A stretch of 64,000 bases of DNA from the NCBI GenBank assembly GCA_905178155.1, contig CAJINV010000003.1, positions 1,607,557-1,671,556 of the forward strand, in the 5' to 3' direction. This stretch comes from Amoebophrya sp. A120 (lineage: Eukaryota; Sar; Dinophyceae; Syndiniales; Amoebophryaceae). How positions within the stretch are numbered: position 1 is the stretch's first letter; each line of letters starts with the position of its first letter. Under the pieces are notes generated by a model that was not told where the DNA came from, did not search any database, and was given only the letters and a program-made list of their open reading frames with translations. Made by a program: the position numbers and the translations under genes. Positions 35,943 to 48,000 of this stretch are shown piece by piece.

Positions 35943-36213
35943 CTCAGTACAAGCAAGTAAAGTACAACAACTAAGAAAACGAGGATGAATGCAGAAAGCA
36001 GAGGGCTATGCAATTTAAGAAAAAGAGTCTTTTTCGTTTGTCTTTAAGACAAAAGGAAAAGAGGAGACTTGGCCTTGTCGAGTTGTCTTCATCTTCTTGT
36101 GGTGTACTTGCGTGTACTGTAGTGCTGGTATTATTCGCCGGGTTTTGAAGTCAAGAGCGTTATGCTAATGTTGTTTCCATGAATGCGATACTTTTGCCGG
36201 GTATAGCCGCAAG

Positions 36214-36834
36214 ATGAAGCTGACACTCTTTCAAACAGACGAAGCGCAGCACGATCCGGCTTTAGTTACTTCGCTGTTACTCCGCTGCGACGCCGACAAT
36301 GCATCCTACAACTTTCTGAAGAAGGCCTTTGTCGGACTCGGCCTATCCACGAAAATATCATAGACTCAAGAGAAAAATAATTCTTCGCGCTTGCATGCCC
36401 TTGCACTGGCACTGCCACTGCAGTTGCACTCGACTCCTGCTTTTTCATCATCATCGACGCCGAAAGGCTATGTATTGTGCGTGCGAGCGATCATGGGCAA
36501 CCTACGCTTTTCTTTAAGAGACGGAAACGGAATGCATGAGCATGGATGTGGCCCGACAACTTTGATGTATTATTTGCAGTGGATATGGATTCGGTCTCGG
36601 TGCCGACCACCTGCATGGCTGGTTGCATCATACGGAAAACCTCGACGCCTTCCCAGGCCATCCAGTTGGCGAGATTGTGACGTTGATTCCGCCGATGGCC
36701 GCCGAACAGGCGGTTGAAAAAATCACACTGCTGGAGCCGCTGGTCTACGCGGTTGACGAGCAGGTCAAAGCCCACAACGCAAAGCATGCAAATGCGGCCA
36801 ATCCCTCCACCACGCAACAACTACCGGAGTAACT
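36214..36834 (+). CDS. Hypothetical ORF pieces, unresolved
   Basis: Two protein-like pieces lie close together: 36214-36363 (starts MKLTLFQTDEAQHDPALVTS, ends TAG) and about 36580-36834 (GYGFGLGADHLHGWLHHTEN to a TAA). The DNA between starts TATCCAC and ends GTGGATA, suggesting another introner, but I could not find a direct repeat or a cut that keeps the frame. No family is recognised. Confidence 0.3.
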
Positions 36835-36839
36835 CGTGG

Positions 36840-37427
36840 AGGTCGTCTTCTATTGCATCGCATAGGCGATGGGGGCGCGTGCGTGCTCTGGGGCGCGTTT
36901 ACCGCCAAGCCTTCGGCTGCCCGATGGGCTCACAGTTCGGGACGCCCCTCTCGAACGGCTTCGCGTTGGCTACCGAAACTGCCTTTCAGTCCGGCAATAG
37001 GCTGCTCACGGCTCGGAGATTTGCGGACGACAAGTTTGCCATCAAAGCGGCGGGGAGCGCAGCCGATACGATGGTCGAACATTTTTACCCGGGTTGCCGG
37101 CTTGTTCTGGATACTTCGACCCCGCTGAAGGTCTGCGGCTTGCTTGTCCACATTCTGGGCACTACGATCAACACGGAGGCGACGCTGACCGGCAAACCCT
37201 TTGCGTCCGCCTACAGTGCCGGGATGCAGAAACGGCAGCGCGGTGTTGTTCGGGGCCACCTTGCCCGCCTGAAGCTCTCCAGCACCATATTCCCAAAGAC
37301 CGCACTGCTTGGCACCATCTGCATGCTCACACAGCAGGGATATAGTGCGAAGATCCTGCAGCAGGAACTGATGCGATGCCTGGACGACATGCGGGAGCTC
37401 TACATGAACAGGCGCGGCGTCGGCTGA
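36840..37427 (+). pseudogene. Reverse-transcriptase fragment
   Basis: The frame contains YRQAFGCPMGSQFGTPLSNG, which fits the RT motif (G-x-PMGS...P-x-N), and 25 residues later RRFADDKFAIK, which fits the catalytic [Y/F]xDD motif. The downstream part (GTTINTEATLTGKPF, VVRGHLARLKLSST, LTQQGYSAKIL) resembles the thumb side of Penelope-like or related RTs. The finger region and motif A are missing and there are stops upstream, so it is a truncated retroelement or a gene fragment. The exact RT class is uncertain. Confidence 0.55.
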
Positions 37428-37430
37428 CAT

Positions 37431-39607
37431 ACAGTTTTGAAGTGACCATGTGGTTTTGTTCCTGTTATTCGGGATGATGATGGTGTGTTGGTCGTTGCTG
37501 AATAAGTATTATTACCTCCCCACTGGATAGCTCGTTTTTACTGATCTATAGTGCTAATTTGCTACTCGGCACAGGAATGCCATAGACTGCGACTTTTAGA
37601 TCACGCGCATTACAGATTCCCGATAATATTAGCTCCCCACTGGATAGCTCGTTTTCCTTTTTACTGATCCTGCACGACGCGCCTTGTCCCCCTCTATTTC
37701 CATCAATTTGACCGGTAGCACATCTGTAAAAATCTCATGATCTTCACGCTCTGAGCATTTTCATACGTCTCGCCTTGTTCCACTGTATAACTCGCGGCAT
37801 GATCTCTCTAGCTTACTGTATAATTGTTACACTGGCATGCTCCGAAAACTCCCCACACGAAAACTTTGCTTTGTGTGAAATTCTGACAGGTTGACAGGGA
37901 TTGAAGTTAACTTTGCCATGCTTCTAGCTTTGGCCTTCCATGCAACGCACTCGAAAGCTGTTCTCTCTTCTTTGTTGTGTAGATCTATCAAGAATTGCAA
38001 ATACAATTGCAGCAGCTCAAGCAATGCAATCAACGACCTGCATCATCATCGATTACTAGTCTCGTTAAGTTTAACCTTCGCACCAGCAATAAGTGTCTTA
38101 CACAAAAATTAGTCTTTCCACCTGACAGAAATACAAATTTATTAAGAGGAGCCCATCATACTTAAATCGAAGAGGACCCATCACAAATCGAAAATGTAAG
38201 AGTAATTGTTTATCACATCATCGTCTATGTAATAAGACAGCCCGGTAATCGAAAAAGATAAATGCACAACAATGCGCTCCTGTTCCACCAGAATAACATA
38301 TACATTGCGACTCTATCCAGAAATATTGGGGCAACCACGAACACGACAATGATAATGAAAAACAAAAGAATGAATCACTCACGACTGAACTTTTTCGAAA
38401 TCGGAACACATGGGAACACCACTGGAAATTTCTTCAATATAACCATCCATATGTATCTTTTAGGAAACAAATTCTTGTTGGGATAAATATTTCATGATGA
38501 ATTCCTCTTTCTCATTCTTTCTCTTCCTCATGATTTCCCATCGAAAAATTTCATCAATATGTTGTTCTATCAAATCAGAAATTCTTGATGATTGATATAT
38601 TTTTTCCTCTTCCATTGTCATATTGCCATTGTTGACTTAATTTCGTGAGCAATCGATTTCGTTGGTTTTAAAAAAGTTTCGACCATGGATATGTGTTAAA
38701 ATCGAAAATTTTTTGATTCTGATTCTAGATTATGAATGATTGATGGATTTCTTTCTTTCTTCTCATTTATTTCTGGTTATGTTTCAAATTATTTATATCA
38801 TGTTCTTGGATCCGACCCGAGATTTTCTGACATTCATCATATATTCTGTCTGATCATCATATCAATCATTCTCACAAAAAAATTCAATAATTCAAATTTC
38901 AATATCGAATTGTAATTTTCTCTTTATTATTCAAATTTAATTTTCATTTCGGAATTATTCATCCAATTTCATGATCAATATGAACATGAATATATTCTCA
39001 GATTCCAGAAGAAAATATTCATATTTCCCCAAATCTATTCGATCTCATCATCGAAACAAGAAAAAAAAAATCTTTCATGCATTCCTAGAACATGGAGAGA
39101 CCAAGAAAAAAAAATTATTTTTTTTATCGAAAGAAAAAAAATAATTTCATGCCAAAATTTTTTTGAATTCGATTTTCTTATGATCATGATAATTGGAAGG
39201 ATTTATTTCCAAGAAATTAGAAAAATAAATTCAAATTCGAAATAAAATAACAGAAAGATCTTGTGAGAAATGCTTTTTTTTTTTTCCATATCTCCCGCGA
39301 GTCGAATTCAGGTATTTGATTCTGAGAAAGAAGAGATGGATAAGAGAGAATTCATAATCTTCAATCTCTCTGATATGTCATGTGAAGGATTTAGATCTAT
39401 AATGGATTGGTCCAATGGTAAACAAAATGTATAGTTCTGATATGAAAGAATCATGGGGAAGATGAATGTAGTGGTTGTCTTCCATGAGATGAATTCAACA
39501 GCTTCGGTGCCCACCACGACCGGGTATGGTTAATAGCCCATAACTACAGTTGTGCACGACCCATTGTGGTCTAACAATATGTAGAGTGTATTTTCATAAT
39601 TTCCATT
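37431..39607. other. AT-rich gene-free island
   Basis: About 2.2 kb without a supportable gene. From about 38100 the composition is strongly AT-rich, with runs of A or T (for example 39061-39140 and 39271-39286), unlike the GC-balanced surroundings. It abuts the 3' end of the minus-strand carotenoid gene. I recognise no tRNA, rRNA or organelle gene in it. Confidence 0.6.
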
Positions 39608-42000
39608 TCAATTCAATGATGTTGATGATGTTCTCAATGCAACCATGATCATGTGCGGTGTAGTGACACAACTGAGGCCAATGAATATGATTTGCATGTG
39701 TATGCCGAGCGATACAATGGTTTTTGTCAGTGTGTGGCTCGGAATGAGGAAAAGAAGAAACGGAAAAATGCAACAGGGAGCTGTAAACCCTAATATTATT
39801 TTCCAGAAATTGAAATCGCTAGACGTTGCAGTCGTATCATTTTCTCTAACAGAGGTAGTCGTCGGCACCATCTTCCCTGCATGCTCACGCCCATTGTGGT
39901 AGTTCGTTTCGGTGTCTCCTATCGTTGCTGCGCTATCCGTCCTGGTTCCTCCAGGACAACTCGTGTATGGACGTCGTTGCGAACTCAGTGTTTGAATTTT
40001 TCCTTTCGAAGTGCTATGCTGGTTTCGGTTTGTCAAGACCTCAGCCTGCATTTTGGTTCCGTCCGCGGACGTCCCGATTTCAGGTCGTAGCCCCGTGGGT
40101 ATTGATTGTGCTGATGTACCAAATTGCGTCAGTTCGATCTCATCCGCGTCATTCTCATTTTTCCTGCTGCTGGCAACATCAAAAACTTCAGAATCATTCC
40201 TCATGCCGGCGGTGCGGCTGCGGTGTGCTGGTGGCGCTACAACATTTCCATCTTGGGCGAGGGCTTGGTCCTGCAGGTGGAATTCCGCCCAGATGGAGTA
40301 CAAATGCCGCAGCGAGTGGTAGAAGTTGAAGTAGATTCCGAATGCTATGAGTGGCGGCAGCTGGCGAAACAACAGGTAAACGAGGATGAGCTCCACAAAC
40401 TCGAACAACTGGAGGTTCAGGCGAAAACAAACCGTTGGCACGCTGAGGCATGTAGAAGATGCACGAGAAGTTTTTACTGGCCTTGGAGCAGAGGCAGAAG
40501 GTGTGCGAGCAGTAGATATTTTCGCCCTCGCGTCGCGAAAGAACGTAAGGCCGCCGATCACGACACGGCGAAGATTTATAGTGATCACCAGATCGCGGTC
40601 CTCGGAGGCTTGAGCGTATCCAGGTGGGTGCCCTCCGTGTTCACAATATGCCGACTTTTGTGGTGTCGTCTTTTCTCCTTGCATAACGAGAACGAGAAAG
40701 AGGAGAAAAGCCAGGAAATGTACCTGGTAGAGGCTTTGCAGGAACTGGAACAGCTGGAACAGCGCCTCCTCTTGGCCATCATCTGCAGTCACTTGTTCGC
40801 CCGCCACGAGTTCGATGGTGTTTTCAGCGCCGGCGTTGTGTATTCCTTCTTGGCTTGTTTGTGCCGTGATAGGCACGAACGCGCGGAGTGTGTCTAGGGG
40901 TGCTTGCGCTATCGCCACCAGAAACATGCCACCGCGGACGTAGAAGGCCAACATCGTGCGGAGGTGCGAGGTGAGTTTTTTCACCAGCGCGCGTTTTCCG
41001 GTCCGGAGTTGCGATGCACCGCGCATTGTCGACGACGGGTAGGTGGAGGTGCTTCCTCTGGCGTTCTTGTATTGATTGTCCTCTCCAAGCGGACGAGCTG
41101 ACTTGAGTTCCGTCCACCAGAGCGTATCGCCTTCGCCGAAGTGGTAGATGGAGGTAATCAGGAACAGCTTCAGAGCCAGCACGGGTGCCACCGACCACAA
41201 CACGAACGTAAGAAACATCAGCGTCAAATACCACACAAGCCAAATTTGAAACTCCTTGTCTCTCAGCAAGAATTGCACTATGCTGTCCGTCGTGCTCGAA
41301 CCACTTGACGCGCTGCTCGAGAAGGACGCAGGAGTGGATGCTCGCGATTTGCTTGGTGGATTCTTTTGCGTCTGCTCATAATTTTTCATTCCTCGCAGTC
41401 CCATTATCGTCAGAAATATTCTTTGCAGCGTCCATGGGTGGGCTTTGTTTTTGCTCAGTCGTGATGTAGTGTTGTCGGTATAAAAATTTGCGCCGCTGGT
41501 CGTGGTAGAGAAGTTGTTCTGCGATAATTCCGATTCCGATGCCAGGGTTTCGATGTCGTCCCTCTTCTTACTCACACCAGCCTGCGGAGTGGTTGCGAGG
41601 TAGTTCCACGTGCGTCGTTTGAGAAGCCACCAGAGAATGGGATCCGAAGCGCCGTGCGGGAGGCCGAACAGTGGAACCGACACGAGTAAGAAAAGCACCT
41701 GTGTCGAGAGCGACAAGGGCGTTTCGGACGACCCGAATTGAAATTCCAAAAACAGGGTGAACAAACACCCCGCCAGACCGATCGCGTTCGAAAACAGCGT
41801 CGCAAGTAGCGCGAGGTCGATATCACTGTAGTTATTTCTCTGTGGTGCAACTGTTTCTGTTCGAGCAGACGGCGAGGGGGGAGCCTCCTCTGAGAGCAGA
41901 GCACTTCGTTGACCTAGGTGCTCGTGCTCGTCTGGAGTAGATTTGATGACGTTCTCGTCCCGCAGATGGATGGCCCATAGATGGACGGCTCGGAGTGCGT
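39608..42000 (-). other. Domain 4: Brp/Blh-type beta-carotene 15,15'-dioxygenase
   Basis: All four histidine motifs of the Brp/Blh family are present in order: FGLPHGASDPILWW (near 41650), SIYHFGEGDTLWW (near 41130), FYHSLRHLYSIW (near 40300) and TTPHMIMV (near 39655). These histidines bind the catalytic iron in this family. Polar inserts of about 80-120 residues separate the membrane helices. The expected reaction is oxidative cleavage of beta-carotene to retinal. Confidence 0.9.
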
Positions 42001-45000
42001 CGACGAAGGTAAAACGGTGGTCCTCCGCTGCCTGCAGTTTGTACACACACACCACGGTCATTGCCAAGTGCAGGCCCGATACGCACATCGCTGAGGTGAC
42101 GAAGAAGAAGAAGGCCTCCTCGAGCGGCAGCGCGAAAGAGAAGGGTTGCAGGCTGATCGGCGCCACAAACACGGGGTTGATGCGCCACACCCCGTTTCGG
42201 ATCGCCCACACGTATAACAGTGCACAACTCCCCCTCGTCCCGCTCAGTTGCATAGCATGAACGGCAATACAAGTATCCACAAGAATGCCGGTTTTGCACG
42301 ACACATTTGCCGCGCTGGAGTGTAGTGCTATTTGGGCTACCAGAACTTGTCATGCAACTAGTGCCAAGAACGAAGCAACGGGTGGATTGGGTATTTTGCA
42401 TGACAAATGAGGGGGAGGGGGAGTTGTGCACTGTTATAACACGTCGGTGAGGGACAGAAAGATGGTGGAGAGGAGCGTTATTTTCAGAATCGACAGCCGG
42501 TTCTTGGCGACGCAGGCCGCACCGTACACCCATTGCAGCCAGAGGACGGGCATGGACCAGACTAGAATATCGCAAGAAAAAACTGTTTCACTGTGAACTT
42601 GTGATGCATAGCATGGAACACAGAACTATTTGTCTTGCTACACCTGCAAGACCTTGACTCTTTAGGGGTGTTTTCCCTTTGGAAGCGCGCAAGGCAAATT
42701 TTCTGTGTCATGTGTAATAAACTTGTCATGCAGATCTTGCAAAATCATCACAGTGAAACAGTTTTTTCGTGGGATATAGAATCAGGCCCAAATAAAGTCC
42801 TGAGCTGCCTTCCGTTTCGCGAAAGGCCGTAGAAGAGGACGTGCCGGCGTGGTCAGAGATGGTGCGGAATTGGAGCCCGCCTGCTAGGTGGATCAGACCC
42901 GTACCAATAAGGAAAAGCGCCCAGAGCAGCACGATTCCGCAGCGGCGCACCCGCGGTTTCAGGGTGGTCGTCGCTTCCGAAGTGATGCTGAACATGTTCA
43001 TCTTGGACGAGTCGTCGTGTCGCTCCTGACCCTGAGCCGTTCTTGGGGCATTATCGAAAGTTGGCGTGATATTGCGATGAAAATGAATTCTGTCCCGCAC
43101 CACCGGCGGCATTTGCATCTCATCCACATTTGGGAAATGCAGCGCCCAGAGCAATGCGCAGAGGATGGTCTCCAAAGAGAAGAATGCGTACTCCTCAATG
43201 GGCACGTAGCCAATCACGAACAGCACACGGGACCCTACTTCGTAGCCCCACACGCCGCGGTACACGAGGTAATTGTCCCAGGCGACCGTCCACGTAGTCG
43301 CAACGACGCACAACACCACAGTCCAGAACCGCCACGCGTCGAGGTACCATGACGTGTTGCCATCCATAGTCGGGAAGAAGTAGCTTGCTACGAGCGAGCA
43401 CTTCGATGTGGAGGTGCGCTGTTGCGTGTCGAATGGCGTAAACTTTTTCTTTACCACACGGACGTCGCTTTGGTGCGAAGTTCCGTCATCTTCGGATCCG
43501 GAAGAATCTTTTGGACCTTTTCTCCTTTCGGTATCATATGGAAAACCGAAAATTTCTCCTTCTCGTTCTCCCCCGCGGCCGGCGTGATTTCGATTTGTTC
43601 TACTTGTCGTGCCTGTCGTCGTGCCCGGGCCGCGAAGGGGTCGGCTGCCGCACAAAAACAGAGCTGAGAGCCCGAGTCGTTTGGAGCGCAACCCCACACG
43701 AATGTGCAGGAGTCGGCGGAGGATGTAGATACTGGGGAAAATCCAAATGCAGTGGTACTGGAAATACGTGAATTCGGTGACGAACTCCGGTAGATTTTTC
43801 ATCTTCTGCAGGTCCTCTACTTCTCCGTTCGTGTCAACGTCTTGGCCAAGGATCTCGAGCACCAACGTCGCAAGAGCCGACTTCCCGAGGCGCAGCAACT
43901 TTTCGAAGTGCGGCGAATGCGTCAAGAAGCTCAAGATCCCGAGCACCACCACGGGGACCAGCATGCGCATAGCCCACGAACACAGGACGCTGACGAAGAA
44001 GATGCGCAGCAGCTTTTATGAAATGCAAAAATGTCTGGGTCTGGAAACTTGTAAAAATGCTGGGTCGGGAAGAGTGAATGCTCTATAATGCACGGCCAAG
44101 CATGAGAAATATCCGCGCTGCTTAGTATTGCGCTTTCCGCATGACAAAGTGGGTTTGTGCATGACAAGTAAACGGATCTCATCTTGGACACGCATCACAA
44201 ACTTTTCAGTCATGCCAGACACGCATGACAGACTTCGCATTCTTCCAGACCCAGACATTTTTGCATTTGATACCTTTTTGATCGAGACCAGTCTCGTAGC
44301 CAGCTGGAGCTTCTTGCGGAAGCTCACGCGCGCGCGGTTCTGCTTGCCGGCGTTGTGCGCAAAGATGTGGTAGTTTTTCGCGAACCGAATTTCCTCGTGA
44401 ATCTTTTGGTAACAGATACTGGAGAACAAAATCAGGTCGCTGACTTCTTTGGGCAAGGCCGCGATTCCGGGTCGGGCCTCGGTGTAGTACTGGTCCGCGA
44501 TGGCCATCATGAACTCCATGAACCGCGTCCATTGTGAGTAGTGCTTGGCGACCGGCGGCTGGTCCACTTTGTGCCAGAATTGCTCCAGTGCCTCTCGGCT
44601 GCTCCGGTGCATCTCGAGCTGCCCACTTTCGACCTGCTTGCGCTTTTCGTTGGTCGCAGCCAGCCACGAAAGCGACATATTCTGCTCCTTTTTCTCCAGG
44701 TCAATGTCGAAGAAGTCAACGAGGTCGCTGGGCATGTAGACGCGGTGGTAGTCTAGGTCTTCATCGATGTCCCGAATCATGTTTGTCAGCTGAAACGCGT
44801 TTCCGAGCGCGCGCGCGGTTGGCAGCAGCTTTTTCCGCACGTCCAGCGCGCGTTCGCACAGGTCTGCGGCCTGCGGGTCGTGCTCGAAATACTTCAGTAT
44901 GATATTTCGGGTCGACTTGTGTAGCTGCGTTGTAGCCGTGTGCTGCGGTTGATGTCTCACTCCTAGAGCAGTCGCCGAGTTTAAGTTTTCATCTACAAGT

Positions 45001-48000
45001 CGCACTTCTAGTTGTACCTGCTCGTGGTGTTTGTTCGAACTGCTACTGCGGCTCTTGCCTAGTCTCTCGTTTACGCAAAAGGCGCGGGCATCGGCTTCGA
45101 ACGTTTCGACTTGAGCCACCAAGGTCTGGATTAGCTGCGAGGCGGGCGCTCTTGGTGTTGTCGCCAAGTGCGAGCTGTCTTCGTAGTTATGAGGCGTGTT
45201 GTTCTTGGAGGTGAGCTTCGTTCCCAACAACTCTTGAGAATGATCAGTACCAGCGGTTGTGGTGTAGCCAATGCGTGCTCGCGGGCCATCGGGTGTTGCT
45301 GTTGCAGCGGTGCAGGTCGGAGTAGAAGACGACGCCAAACTGGAGGAAACCGACGTTGAGGCCAAGCTCTCGGTGCAGCTTGCAATGCTGGTGCCAGAAG
45401 TGGTCTCAGTGGCTTTAGTAGCAGAGGGACTTCCACTTAGCTCGCTTTGGCTTCTGTTACGATCATTTTCCTCCTCCTCGCAGCACGCGATCTCGTTCTC
45501 CAGCACTTCTCGCGGCAAACACGCGGACAGACCGGGGCACAGAATTGGCAACATGAAGTCGCCGATCACGGCGGCAGAACCCTTCATGTATTCTACCAGG
45601 TCGTCAAAGTTGCGGCAGCGAACCGTTTCCGCGCCGTCGATGAGCATGGACTTGAAGAAGTCCCGAAAGAGGGTGGAGGGGTACTCGCGCCGCAGCGAGG
45701 CGTCCATCACGGCGGGCAGAATCGGGTGCCGCTGGTAAAACAAGTCCATCAGCAAATCGGCCTTGTCTTCATCCGCATCGTCGGGCCCGTCGCCGTCGTG
45801 GTCGTCTCCAGATGCTGAATACGCAATTCCAGGTCGTGGTCCTGCAGTTCTTCCTCCAGGAGCACCTCCGGATCTTCTTCCGTCGTTACTCCTCCCGTTG
45901 CGCACCGCTAGCTCCCAGCACTCCCAGAAATCTTTGATGAAGGCCTCCAGACGGGCTTTGCGTGGGGCCTCGTTGTCCACGGTGTCGACGTAGTCGTCAG
46001 CGATGCGAAAAAGACCGTACATGGCGGCGGTATCCAGGAATCGGCGGAAGTCCATCAGCGTGGCTGCCCCGAAGTAGGTTGTCCCGTGCTTCCACATGAG
46101 ATAAACCGCGAGGCAGTAGGACCTTGCAAGCTTGTCGCGCCGGATCTTTTGGATGGCGAACAACAGAAAAAGAACCAGCGGAATGGTGACGCACAGCAGG
46201 CTCAGGTTGACGTGCCGCAGTGCTTCCGCAAAATACCGCTGGCGGGTGGCGAAGGCGAGCGTGGAGTCTGGGGCTCGAAAAGGGCGTTCGTCCTGCGGGC
46301 TGGCTCTGCCGGGATCCGCTGCTGCTCCAGGCACGTCGTGGAGCAGCAGGTTCTCACGCGCAGCCAGAGATGGTGGACCTGCGTCAACAATATCCGCCGA
46401 CGTAGCGGTACTACTAGCGCCAGTCAACATGATCTCCTCGGATGTTCTTGTGCCCGGCATCAGTTTGGCCAGTGTCCACGCTACGCTTTGCAGAAGGCTT
46501 TCAGGGATTTCGTGGATGCAGAAGTAGTAGGAGTAGCGCACAATCGCCCACAGCGCAAGCAGGACGTGATTCGCGAAAAACAGGAGATACTCCGGACGGG
46601 ACAGCGTTTCCGGATCTTCTGCTGCAGATTGTCCTGATCTTGTTCCCCCCGTTGTGCCACTTTCTTGAAGCTTACGGTCCAGCAAGTTCGCTGCTACCAC
46701 TCCGCTAACGAGCGAAGGAGGCACACCGGGACCCGGACTCGTGAGGTGCCCAGCGAAGACGAGGTTGGAGACCTGTGTTACGCACAGAAATTTGAACATG
46801 AGGCACTAGGGCTGCGTGGGATAGTACACCAGGTTGAAATAACACCGTAGAGGTTTTATTTCTTGGCCTAAAAAGCATGATACCTGAATCCGACGAGGCG
46901 GCTTCTAAATGATACTTGATCAATCTATTGGTATTGGTATTGATGTCATACCTTGCTCTCCAGACTGGGCTTGAAGATGAGCGACTGCGTCAGCGTGTTT
47001 GCGAGGCCGAAAGCGTTTCCGCGGAAGGAGTTGAACCCCTGCTCAAATTCCCGTGTGCCCGCATGCCGCTCGTAGACAAGCGTTTTCTTCAGCTGCCCCG
47101 ACGGTAGCTGAAGTCTCTGCTCCATGCGGATGAGGACTTGGTGCAGAAGCTTCTTCCAAAACTGGGCCTGGCACGTACTAGGTTTGATGTTGGAAGATGA
47201 TGATATCTCGCGTTCATCTTTCCCGATCCCGACCGGGGGATCATAATCGATGTCCGCGTGCTGTTGGTCCTCGTCCTTGTTACACCTGGACAGGAGGTCG
47301 TTCATCGTGTACGGAGTCGGAATGAGAACAAACAACGCCTCTCCGCCCCGCACTGCGCCCTTCGGGTCCGTTTTGGTCGTCGCGCTCACGTAAAAAGTGA
47401 AATTCTGTACCGCGGCGTTCAGTGCCTCGTCCAAAACACTTGTTCGCTCGTAGTTGCCATTACGATGCTTTGCCGGCTCCAGGGCGAACACAGCCTCCAG
47501 ATGCGTGTCCAGGTCGGTCTCGAAAAAGAAGTTGTGGTGCAGGAGGTTGGGGATGGTCTGGTTGAAACCGAGGTAGAAGAGGAGAACCGACGGGGAAAAA
47601 ACCATCTGCTCGGACCAATACTTCTCCGCGTCATACCGCCGATATCCAGTGCAAAAATATCGCACTCGTAGTACTTGCAATTATGCATTACAAATCTCCA
47701 TCCTAAGGGAAAACAGCATGACAAATTCCATTCGAATCCGTTATGCTGAGGTAATTTGTGATGCAATTGCTACTAGTACGTGTACGATACTTTTGCAATT
47801 CATAGCCGAAAACGTTTCGGCAGCAACTTCTGCTCCACAAACCGATAGTCGGCGGCGGCGACGACGCCAGTGTAATCTCCGTGGCAGATACTAGTAGGGG
47901 GCATCTTGCTGGTCTCATGGACGTTCTGTTCTTCTGCGATGTGCTGGGTGGACAAGCTAGAGGTTGGCTTCTCATAACCATCTGTGGTCGACGAAACCTT

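Larger units (their letters stand above)
42100..44012 (-). other. Domain 3: heterodimeric-type (CrtYcd) lycopene cyclase
   Basis: The first half starts FTYFQYHCIWIFPSIYILRR and includes WDNYLVYRGVWGYE and IGYVPIEEYAFFSLETILCA. The second half, in exons 6-7, reads VWSMPVLWLQWVYGAACVAK, DVWAIRNGVWRINP and ALPLEEAFFFFVTS. Both halves thus keep the conserved P-[IL]-EE motif of this membrane cyclase type (fungal/archaeal CarRA-CrtYcd), which makes beta-carotene from lycopene. Confidence 0.9.
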
